A DNA stretch of 64,000 nt from Acinetobacter ursingii DSM 16037 = CIP 107286 (GTDB taxonomy: Bacteria; Pseudomonadota; Gammaproteobacteria; Pseudomonadales; Moraxellaceae): the NCBI RefSeq assembly GCF_000368825.1, contig NZ_KB849718.1:14874-78873 (forward strand), written 5' to 3'. Position numbers and translations under genes: made by a program. This document shows positions 1 to 7,031 of the stretch, piece by piece (the first letter of the stretch is position 1; every line of letters begins with the position of its first letter). Under the pieces are notes generated by a model. The model searched no databases. It saw nothing but the letters and a program-made list of their open reading frames with translations, and was not told the DNA's origin.

Positions 1-187
1 ATAAAAGCTACATGATGGCCAGTACTGAGCACTGGCGATCTAAGTCAATGCTGCAGTTCTCATCATCATTGGAATAAGTGGACAAATTCCTGACACGGAA
101 TACTATAACTGAGGTCACTTAAATGGGATGCATAAGTTATGTAAGTTACGCCACTTAAATAAGTTGAGGTGCTAAAGCGATAAAAGT
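1..187. other. Left-edge non-coding sequence
   Basis: No convincing gene is seen. The stretch is AT-rich and ends where an IS6-type terminus begins. It may be the outside of a decayed insertion, but nothing here is diagnostic. Confidence 0.4.
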
Positions 188-249
188 GGCACTGTTGGAA
201 ATATAGATTTAAGTCGATGATTTTTCCTTTAAAAAAAGTACTTAAAGAC
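188..249. mobile_element. IS6-family terminal remnant
   Basis: The stretch starts GGCACTGTTGGAAATA and runs through a GTCGATGA...CCTTTAAAAA...GTACTTA pattern. It closely matches the left end of the IS6-family element at 58429 in this same window. Only about 62 bp remain, because an IS903-type element begins immediately after. The transposase is lost. Confidence 0.75.
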
Positions 250-517
250 GGCTTTGTTGCACAAAGCTGTTTGTAAGGTCTGATTCAGCAATATAATTTC
301 CGAATGAAGAAGCCAGCAACTAAAATCTACCGTACAACGAATTGGTCCGCATATAAACTCAGTGCGAGAAACTTTCAGAGCCAAGTGAATGAGATTCATG
401 CTCGTGTGGCAGTATTAAATAAATTTACGGATTTAGGCAGACCTCACACCCAAGTTGTCACTTAAGTTTGAGAAGCTTAGGGGAGTTCTACTTTTAAAAT
501 CTTTGTGCAACAAAGCC
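250..517 (+). mobile_element. Internally deleted IS5/IS903-type element (MITE-like)
   Basis: The 268-bp unit is bounded by the perfect inverted repeat GGCTTTGTTGCACAAAG / CTTTGTGCAACAAAGCC. An ORF at 304-465 (53 aa) joins an IS903-group transposase N-terminus (MKKPATKIYRTTNWSAY) directly to its C-terminus (ending DLGRPHTQVVT), so the whole DDE core is missing. A full element would be about 1 kb. It could move only with a transposase supplied in trans. No flanking target duplication is visible, and it lies against an IS6 end. Confidence 0.85.
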
Positions 518-628
518 ACAGTAAATGTCAACAGACCCTAATTAGTCATAATAATATTTTCATAAATTTGTCATGTAAATTGAATATTTAAAGCGTATTT
601 TTCGACCATCCTAAGATGAGGCGATGCA

Positions 629-1873
629 ATGCTTTGGCATAAGAAAAAATTTAATAAAAAATCAATAAGTTTGGCATGCTGTAGTTTGGGCACAGTTATT
701 TTGACGGGCTGCCAAAGTCCTGCTTTAGTTCAATCATCTTCTGCTTCAGTACAACCACTAAAACAGCCCCACCGTGTGGTTTTTTTCTTGGGAGATGGAA
801 TGGGTATCACGACACTGACAGCTGCACGAATTTATGCTGTTGGTGAAGATGGCCAACTGCCGATAGATCAACTGCCAGAGTCAGCATTTGTTCGTACTTT
901 CTCAGAAGATGCACAGGTTACAGATAGCGCACCATCGATGGGTGCCTATATGACAGGTGTAAAAATGAAAAATGAAGTGATATCCATGCAGACTGGAACA
1001 ATTGCAGTAGAACCAAATCAGGCCGGAAATCATCAATGTGGAACCAATCCTCAGAACCAGAATAAGCAAGACACTCAAACTTTACTTGAATTGGCCAAAG
1101 CACGAGGTTGGGGTACAGGGGTAGTCACAACAACTCGCATTACGCATGCTACACCAGCATCGACTTATGCCCATATTTGTCATCGTGATGCTGAAAATGA
1201 CATAGCATCCCAATTAGTACCAAGTTCGCAAGGTGATACCTATCAGCGTTATAACGTCAAATTAAAAGATGGGGTTGATGTGATTCTAGGCGGGGGTAAG
1301 CGTCAATTTCTGCCGAAAGATCAAGGGGGAGAACGGATAGACCAACGGAATTTGATCGCAGAAATGCAACAAGCAGGCTATCGAGTGGTCTATGATCAAA
1401 CTCAACTCTCCCAGATGAAGTTAGGAAAGAATGAAAAATTATTGGGTTTGTTTAATACTAGCCATTTAAATTATGACTTAGATCGAACCAAAAAAAACTT
1501 GCCTGAACCTAGCTTAAAGCAAATGACGTTGGCCGCTTTGGACATTCTAACCCAAAATAAAAATGGTTTTTTCCTGATGGTTGAAGGGGGACGTATAGAC
1601 CATGCTTTACATGACACCAATGCTAAGCGTGCATTACAGGATACAATTGCCCTAAACGAGGCTTTGGATGCAACCATTAAAAAACTTCGACAAAGTGACC
1701 CTGAATTAAAAAATACCTTGATTGTGATAACTGCAGATCATGATCACACTCTAATTTTAAATGGCTATGCCAAGCGTACTGGAAAATATGTACAAGGTCA
1801 GGAAACCAGTGTACTAGGTTTGGTTAAAAACTATAACACTAAATATAAAAAAAATGGAAGAATAATTTACTAA
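629..1873 (+). CDS. Alkaline phosphatase family lipoprotein, 3'-truncated
   Basis: The 414-aa ORF begins with a lipoprotein signal (hydrophobic stretch, lipobox LTGC at about residues 25-28). Family motifs are an N-terminal metal site in FFLGDGMG, the nucleophile Ser in TDSAPSMGAYMTG, and metal-binding VEGGRIDHALHD and ITADHDHT. The family hydrolyses phosphomonoesters in the periplasm. Members usually run to about 470-500 aa. Here, after ...VKNYNT, the protein ends in an unrelated KYKKNGRIIY tail, which begins exactly where the DNA becomes a copy of sequence at 4433. The C-terminal region, which in PhoA holds a zinc-ligand His, is therefore missing, and the product is probably inactive. Distinguishing it from other alkaline phosphatase subfamilies is not possible here. 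Confidence 0.8.
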   Translation: MLWHKKKFNKKSISLACCSLGTVILTGCQSPALVQSSSASVQPLKQPHRVVFFLGDGMGITTLTAARIYAVGEDGQLPIDQLPESAFVRTFSEDAQVTDSAPSMGAYMTGVKMKNEVISMQTGTIAVEPNQAGNHQCGTNPQNQNKQDTQTLLELAKARGWGTGVVTTTRITHATPASTYAHICHRDAENDIASQLVPSSQGDTYQRYNVKLKDGVDVILGGGKRQFLPKDQGGERIDQRNLIAEMQQAGYRVVYDQTQLSQMKLGKNEKLLGLFNTSHLNYDLDRTKKNLPEPSLKQMTLAALDILTQNKNGFFLMVEGGRIDHALHDTNAKRALQDTIALNEALDATIKKLRQSDPELKNTLIVITADHDHTLILNGYAKRTGKYVQGQETSVLGLVKNYNTKYKKNGRIIY

Positions 1874-2075
1874 GTTATTGTTTTTAAGTTGATCCTTGTT
1901 TTATATGGGGGTGATAATAACTTCTGATTACTAGTTTTTACCTTAAATATACCGATTGAAAGATTCATTTAAAGGCTATGAATACATGAGTTTTACAGTT
2001 TGGCTAGGTCAGCATGAGTACTTTTCACAAGATTTAAGATCGACCATGAACGTGATTAAGTTATAGGGGATTGAT
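1833..2075. repeat. Diverged direct repeat, copy 1
   Basis: Positions 1833-1887 match 4433-4487 almost base for base at a 2600-bp offset. A weaker match continues to about 2075/4675, including GATCGACCAT and TTTTCACAAG. The left boundary coincides with the point where the phosphatase protein becomes abnormal, so the repeat marks a recombination junction. Confidence 0.75.
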
Positions 2076-2406
2076 GAAATAGTTTTTATGAATTTCTGGC
2101 TTTCTGGGCTGATTTTATCAAATTCATGTCTATGCAAAATTGCGACATATTTCTCGTGCTGGTAGTTATCCAGAGTTTGGTCTGCATCTATCCATAGTGC
2201 AGACCTTTTTTTGGTGACAGTTTTTTCTTAGTGATTTTCGATCTGGATGTAGTGATTTCACGTTTGCAGAATATATCTTGGCGGTGATCCATCTAATATT
2301 CGTGATTATAAAGAGAGCTAATTCACAGGTTCTACAGATTATGTAGCGACTAACTATATCAAAGTCTATTTGCAGTTGATGGTTGGCGCTTAGTTTATAT
2401 TTACGC
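2076..2406. other. Non-coding or decayed sequence after the phosphatase
   Basis: No intact ORF is present. A plus-strand stretch near 2281-2390 reads like decayed coding sequence, with GGDPSNIRDYKES, a stop, then FTGSTDYVATNYIKVY. The family is not recognised. Confidence 0.35.
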
Positions 2407-3672
2407 TTAGGTTTCAGTTAAAAAATCAATATTCTGTTGAATCCGTGATTGAATCATCTGTAGGGTAGATTCTCGAATTTGATGGGGATACAGGCGCTGC
2501 GCAATTTGACTAAATTGAAGTGCAATTTCACGCATGGTCAAGATGATCTCATCGACTTCTAGAGTAGTCAGATTAGCTTCTGAAGTACCGAGTTTATGTA
2601 TGTCATTTCGGGAAATATTGAGCGCTTCTCCCATAATGTCCATTTGATGATAACCACCTGGACCCTCGCAGAAGGTCACATCATAGGCTGGAGCCAATTT
2701 CCATTGACCATTTTTCTCCATGAGAAATGAAAAGTTCTTAGTATGGTCATCCCGATTATTGAAAAGCACATTAAACACAGCACGTTTAAAAGCATGCAAT
2801 CTTTCTCGTACATCTTGCGTACACATCAAGGTTGCCCGGAGAAAATTGCGATAGTCTAGGCTACCTGGAACTTTATAGTCTGCTCCTGTATATGCAGCCA
2901 AACTCTGCATTGGAATCCGCATACCATTTTGACGATCGAATCGTTTAGAAGCAAAAGCCGTTAAACCATTGGGCAAATTAAAGAAATGGGTATCTGGAGT
3001 CTCAATTGCACAAAGTCGCAAACATTCTGCATAGACGGCTTCAATGGCGCAGACTTCAGGATGCTCTTGCTGAGCAGGAAACTTAATCAGCCAGGCTTCA
3101 TGTTGATCAGAATCTTGAGTCGAAAACTCTAAATTGACAGGATCTCGGTAAACCAACGCTTTTGGTCTGGCACCTTGAGGGGAGCCACCCATGACCAATA
3201 AATGCTGTAGAAATTCACCACCTTCACCTTTGAGTACTTCTTGAACTTCCTGGGCCAGTTGTTGTAAAGGGATATTTTCTGAGGTTTGCATGTCAGCAAC
3301 ACAAGGTTCAAAGGAGAGGGCACCCATTGCGTGACTACTAATATAGGTCAGACGCTCCAAAGGTCCAATTCGTGCTGAATTTAAGCCAATTTTTTTGAAA
3401 TATCGATCCATCAACATCATGCCCCAACCATCTGGTAAAGCGTCATAGACTGGACCTGGGAGTCCCATTTGATGAGTAGGAAAACCTTGTCTGAATGGTA
3501 GACCTTTTAAAGGCAGCAAGTAAGAAGAGAGCTCAACACCTTGCTGTATTGCTTCTGGACTATATTCAAAAACAATGGTGGGTCTACCTGTCGTGGCTGT
3601 TGAACTAATCAGCGTTCCCCATAACCATGATTCGCCCCAACCGTTGTAATAAACATTAAGTCTATTGAGCAT
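2407..3672 (-). CDS. hipA: HipA-family serine/threonine kinase toxin
   Basis: The 421-aa protein is full length for HipA. It has an N-terminal HipA domain, then the kinase core with the Gly/Ser loop GGSPQGARPKA (162-172), the ATP-binding Lys in LIKFPA (K197), the catalytic loop NRDDHTKNF (306-314) and the metal-binding Asp in LAPAYDV (D331). In E. coli HipA phosphorylates glutamyl-tRNA synthetase and induces growth arrest; the target here is not known. The start codon shares one base with the stop of the upstream hipB (TAATG), so the pair is translationally coupled. Confidence 0.93.
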   Translation of the reverse strand: MLNRLNVYYNGWGESWLWGTLISSTATTGRPTIVFEYSPEAIQQGVELSSYLLPLKGLPFRQGFPTHQMGLPGPVYDALPDGWGMMLMDRYFKKIGLNSARIGPLERLTYISSHAMGALSFEPCVADMQTSENIPLQQLAQEVQEVLKGEGGEFLQHLLVMGGSPQGARPKALVYRDPVNLEFSTQDSDQHEAWLIKFPAQQEHPEVCAIEAVYAECLRLCAIETPDTHFFNLPNGLTAFASKRFDRQNGMRIPMQSLAAYTGADYKVPGSLDYRNFLRATLMCTQDVRERLHAFKRAVFNVLFNNRDDHTKNFSFLMEKNGQWKLAPAYDVTFCEGPGGYHQMDIMGEALNISRNDIHKLGTSEANLTTLEVDEIILTMREIALQFSQIAQRLYPHQIRESTLQMIQSRIQQNIDFLTET

Positions 3673-3977
3673 TATCCCTTCCTCTTAATACGGTGGCGCT
3701 TACTTTGACTCTCATAGCGAAGAATGTCATTCACACTGTTAAGCTGAGGTTTAAATAGTTCCTGAAGTTCGTTTAATCGACCCAAGACCATTGCAATACG
3801 GACTAAATTTTCAACAGATACATTTCGTCCCGCTTCAAGATTCGAAACTGTATTCACGCCGACACCAGCGCGTGCTGCTACCTCAGCTTGAGACATCTCC
3901 AGAAAGAGTCGTTGCTTACGTAAACGCTCACCTAAAAGAGTCACAACTTCTTCTGGTTTAGTGAAATATAAATCCAT
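3672..3977 (-). CDS. hipB: HipB-like XRE antitoxin and repressor
   Basis: The 101-aa protein carries a Cro/C1-type helix-turn-helix (RLRKQRLFLEMSQAEVAARA, then VGVNTVSNLEAGRNVS) at about residues 16-60 and a basic C-terminus ending KRHRIKRKG. It is the first gene of the pair and overlaps hipA by one base, as expected for an antitoxin that binds HipA and represses its own promoter. HTH position and gene order support HipB rather than a stand-alone regulator. Confidence 0.9.
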   Translation of the reverse strand: MDLYFTKPEEVVTLLGERLRKQRLFLEMSQAEVAARAGVGVNTVSNLEAGRNVSVENLVRIAMVLGRLNELQELFKPQLNSVNDILRYESQSKRHRIKRKG

Positions 3978-4001
3978 TAAATTGGGTCTTAAGAATGAAT
4001 A

Positions 4002-4045
4002 ATTTAATTAAATCACAAAATAATGGAATTAATCTATAGCTATAG
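4002..4045. promoter_or_regulatory. Possible HipB operator/promoter region
   Basis: Just upstream of hipB are a palindromic AT stretch (ATTTAATTAAAT) and a perfect 12-bp palindrome, CTATAGCTATAG, at 4034-4045. HipB-type repressors bind dyads in this position. Assigning this dyad as the operator is inference. Confidence 0.4.
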
Positions 4046-4896
4046 TGTGGCTAAGGAGGGCTTTGTTGCACAGCACATCAGAAGGGTAGGTATAGTCCTT
4101 GGGTATCGGTTACAGAAAATCATCAGGATGTACTTTGACTGATTGTTGATACGGAGATTTCAGTATTTTCATTTTTCCTAATAGGTCACATTACTTAGAA
4201 AGGGTTCTTCGAAAATTAGTTCATACTTTAAAAATCCTATAAATATTGAGGATATTTTCTTAATGCTTTCAATATAGCATGCGGCTATATGTAACTCGAA
4301 CGGGCTTAATCTGCCTTTCAGTATAAATTTTTTGGGCGTGAGAGGGGAGAGGTGTGAGGGCAAGCAATTTATATCGTGGATACTTCTAAATTACTTATGT
4401 AATAGAAGGTGGTAAACATGGATTTAGAGGTAATAACACTAAATATAAAAAAATTGGAAGAATAATTTATTAAATTATTGTTTTTATGTGGTTATTGGTG
4501 ATGTTATGAATAATAATAACTTTTTCTTGATGAATTTTACCTAAAAAAATTGATCAGATAATTTTCTTTAAATGTCATGCATACATAAATTTGACAGTTT
4601 GAAGGGATCGGTATGTGCATTTTTCACAAGGTTAAAGATCGACCATAAATGTGATAAACGGCAGAGGATCATTGAAAAATGAATGGATTTAAACACTACA
4701 TGTATGCACGAAAAAAAGTATCGCTGCGGTTCTGCTGACAGGCTGTATTGAGCATTGAATGCAAATGATGTAGTAATTGTCTACAGGCTATAGGACCAGC
4801 ATGAAGAAGTATGAAATGTAGTTGCCAATTTATAACCTTGGTTGAAAAGCATAGCATTGTTATTCGGAGAAGTGAGGTAAGCCATCCTTCTCTTAT
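4046..4896. other. Decayed intergenic region with IS end and repeat copy 2
   Basis: No intact gene is supported. GGCTTTGTTGCACAGCA near 4057 resembles an IS5/IS903-type end without a partner. Positions 4433-4675 are the second copy of the diverged repeat from 1833. From about 4678 a plus-strand start leads into MNGFKHYMYARKKVSLRF, then a frameshift into LLTGC, which looks like the wreck of a lipoprotein signal peptide. A second phosphatase-like gene may once have stood here. Confidence 0.5.
4433..4675. repeat. Diverged direct repeat, copy 2
   Basis: Partner of the repeat at 1833-2075. It includes AACACTAAATATAAAAAAA, a GGAAGAATAATTTA block and later GATCGACCATAAATGTGAT. It precedes a decayed lipoprotein start, so it may represent the upstream region of a lost paralogue. 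Confidence 0.7.
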
Positions 4897-5154
4897 TCAT
4901 TTAAAATGATTCTTACTCAACTGATCTCGACTCATGGGCTGGTTCCAATTAGACGGATAATAACTTCCATCCCCTATCTTTTTCTTACCACATTTCTTGC
5001 ATTTAATCCCTTCTTTGGAGATTTGATTCAGCATCACTGTTGTCGGTTGAATCAAATCAATGACATAGTTCGTTGGTTCAGGAAAAGCAGAAGAGGCTGC
5101 TTTATTGCAAAAGAGAACATTCGGATCAAATGGATTGGATTGCACAAAAGCCAT
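4897..5154 (-). CDS. Small hypothetical protein with a CxxC pair
   Basis: The 85-aa ORF contains KCKKCGKKK (about residues 52-60), a single CxxC, followed by GDGSYYPSNWNQPMSRDQLSKNHFK. The composition looks like a real protein rather than a shadow ORF, but the family is not recognised. It lies beside a broken alpA-type gene, which suggests debris of a phage-like or integrative element. The opposite-strand ORF over the same bases has no recognisable feature and is rejected. Confidence 0.45.
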   Translation of the reverse strand: MAFVQSNPFDPNVLFCNKAASSAFPEPTNYVIDLIQPTTVMLNQISKEGIKCKKCGKKKIGDGSYYPSNWNQPMSRDQLSKNHFK

Positions 5155-5295
5155 GATACAGCCACAGAGTAATTCACCTGCATGTAATCTGTAACATCCA
5201 TTCAGGTCATCAGACGAAGATTAATCTGAAATTTAAGCACTAAACGCCATAAATCTATGTATGGGCAGACTTTTTTGAGACATATGTTGATAAAC

Positions 5296-5476
5296 ATGCG
5301 GCAAGTTACATTGCTTAAAAGTCTATCTAAGTTAACGATCTATTCAATTCTGGATAAGTAATCTGAATATTACGATCCTAAATTACCCGAAGAGTATTAA
5401 GATTTCTAAGAATCGTGATTGTTGGTTTATTTGGGAAATTAATCAGTGGATTGAAGCAAAGATGATGGCTCATTAA
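5296..5476 (+). pseudogene. Broken AlpA-family transcriptional regulator
   Basis: Translation from 5296 gives MRQVTLLKSLSKLTIYSILDK, a stop, then SEYYDPK. Shifting one frame near 5387 it continues FPKSIKISKNR, then WFIWEINQWIEA and a stop at 5476. The order Ser-x-x-Thr-Ile-Tyr, FPKxIKIS, W...W-I-E is the AlpA small-HTH signature of prophage and integrative-element regulators. One nonsense codon and one frameshift make it non-functional. Confidence 0.65.
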
Positions 5477-5503
5477 GGATTGTGGGCTTCGACTACTTAA
5501 ATT

Positions 5504-6100
5504 TTAGGTATTTTGAATAAAGCATATTTCAAAAATCTTAATTAATGGATTTAAATTACCATAAAAACCTTCAATATTGGCTTGAATCCATTGTTGTTGA
5601 GAGTCAATGCGAGACCAATCAATACCATAACCACAATGAGCAATCAGATGCTCAAAGAAAATCCGTTGTGTACGTCCATTACCTTCACGGAATGGGTGTA
5701 TGACATTAAGCTCACAATACAAGTCGGCAAGTTGAGGAATCAGTTGTTGTGGTGCTAAGCCTTGAAAGTATTTTTTTTCTTGAAGCGGTTTGAGTAGTTT
5801 ATTGGTTTCAATTTCAATACGGGAAAAATTACAAAAACGGGTGTCACCTTTGGAAATATCGATTTGTCTTAACTTTCCTGCCCAGTCGTATAAGTCGCCA
5901 AAGAGCTGCGCATGAATTGATTTTAAGTATTGTAAGTCGTAAGGTGGTTCAGCATATTCAATTAAGTTACTTGCCAATCCAGACAGTTCTAGTTCAGCTT
6001 GTTCTAAAATTTGTTCATCATGAATATTGAGTTTGTTCTTTAGGATATTTGTGCCAGGGTAACAATACAGGCTGTCACCCATTTCCCCATATTTATCCAT
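5504..6100 (-). CDS. fic: Fic-family AMP transferase toxin
   Basis: The 198-aa protein is similar in length and layout to E. coli Fic: an N-terminal YPGTNILKNKLNI segment, the substrate flap near KGDTRF (84-89), and the canonical Fic motif HPFREGNGRTQR (135-146) with the catalytic His, anion hole and phosphate-binding Arg all present. Fic proteins of this type AMPylate targets such as topoisomerases and are held in check by a small inhibitor. A 55-aa YhfG-like gene lies 12 bp upstream on the same strand, so this is probably a functional FicTA pair. The target is not known. Confidence 0.92.
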   Translation of the reverse strand: MDKYGEMGDSLYCYPGTNILKNKLNIHDEQILEQAELELSGLASNLIEYAEPPYDLQYLKSIHAQLFGDLYDWAGKLRQIDISKGDTRFCNFSRIEIETNKLLKPLQEKKYFQGLAPQQLIPQLADLYCELNVIHPFREGNGRTQRIFFEHLIAHCGYGIDWSRIDSQQQWIQANIEGFYGNLNPLIKIFEICFIQNT

Positions 6101-6112
6101 ACATGCACCTGA

Positions 6113-6280
6113 CTAAGTTTCGGGTTGCGAATACTTCTTATATTTTTGCAAGATTTCAGCTTTACTTTGTTGAGTTGTTTGAGCTGTCGTTGTAATGCCT
6201 TCAAGCTTTAGGCTGGCTTGATAGTTTTGCGCACGTGTCGCTTGAATATATTTTTTTTTCTGTTCAGTGGTTCTGAGCAT
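6113..6280 (-). CDS. YhfG/FicA-like antitoxin of Fic
   Basis: This 55-aa gene begins MLRTTEQKKKYIQATRAQNY, continues QASLKLEGIT and ends YKKYSQPET. The (N)Y/FQASxxLEG core matches the YhfG family, the Fic partner in enterobacteria. It sits 12 bp upstream of fic on the same strand. The likely role is inhibition of Fic AMPylation. The inhibitory (S/T)xxxE(G/N) motif is not obvious by eye, so the mechanism is inferred from family and context. Confidence 0.8.
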   Translation of the reverse strand: MLRTTEQKKKYIQATRAQNYQASLKLEGITTTAQTTQQSKAEILQKYKKYSQPET

Positions 6281-6554
6281 TTCGAAACTCCATTGATGCT
6301 ACACGTGAAGTAAGTATAGCAGAGAATCTTTTTGATCAATGCTGCATACACAGCATTTCAAAATGTAATACAACGGTATTGTTTCATGTAATAACAGAAA
6401 ACTAAAAAAAAGTGGAAGAATTTTTAAAATTTAGACCACCCATGATAAGTAAACCATATGTATTTGTTGATAATTGTAATTTTGAGAAAATTTAGTTGAT
6501 AAATTAAATGAATTTTAATATACAAAGATATGCTCATTTTTTATATCGATAAAA
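6281..6554. other. AT-rich intergenic region upstream of the recombinase operon
   Basis: No gene is seen. It contains strongly AT-rich promoter-like stretches and separates the fic pair from the recombinase operon. If that operon belongs to a mobile element, one element end is likely to lie here, but no inverted repeat could be assigned. Confidence 0.4.
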
Positions 6555-7019
6555 ATGTTAAAATTTGACTATTTAGTAAAAAATATAGAGATATTTATGG
6601 GGCAATTTATCATGCCCTTTTGCTTTGAGCGACAAAATGTTCAATTTAAGATAGTAAAAATTAACTCAGAACTACTGAAAATCAAAAAGATTAAACAGAG
6701 CCAGAAAGTAGTAGTACAAGCAAAGTTCAAAATAATCTATGTGAAAATTTGGCAAAAAATATTGCTATTAATGCAAACGGAGCCATGCTTACGTGTACAT
6801 TCTAATTATGTTGCAATCTTACAGTTGATACATAATCTTGATGATTTTATCGAAAAATCACAGCAACACTTGTGCTTTGAGAGAAAAGCTCAGAAAGAGC
6901 TGGATGCTAAATTTTTTGCTAGATTTTTTAAGCTGACAAAGAGTTCAATAAAAGATCAACTTTTACCAAATTGTTCAGATCGTAATGAATTTAACCAATG
7001 CAATTTGATAAAAAATTAA
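6555..7019 (+). CDS. Hypothetical protein leading the recombinase operon
   Basis: The 154-aa ORF is Lys/Ile/Phe-rich. The first 35 residues are weakly protein-like, so the true start may be internal (for example the Met at 6597 or 6612). The second half (HNLDDFIEKSQQHLCFERKA and on to KLTKSSIKDQLL) looks helical and genuine. It ends 12 bp before the 779-aa gene on the same strand, so co-transcription is likely. No family is recognised. It could be the small third member of a recombinase trio. Confidence 0.5.
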   Translation: MLKFDYLVKNIEIFMGQFIMPFCFERQNVQFKIVKINSELLKIKKIKQSQKVVVQAKFKIIYVKIWQKILLLMQTEPCLRVHSNYVAILQLIHNLDDFIEKSQQHLCFERKAQKELDAKFFARFFKLTKSSIKDQLLPNCSDRNEFNQCNLIKN

Positions 7020-7031
7020 GCGAAAGCGAAT

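Noticed and set aside
4178..4363. 61-aa minus-strand ORF
   Set aside because: It lies in decayed IS-rich sequence, has no ribosome binding site and no recognisable motif.
4906..5172. 88-aa plus-strand ORF
   Set aside because: It overlaps the more protein-like CxxC ORF on the minus strand and has no motif of its own.
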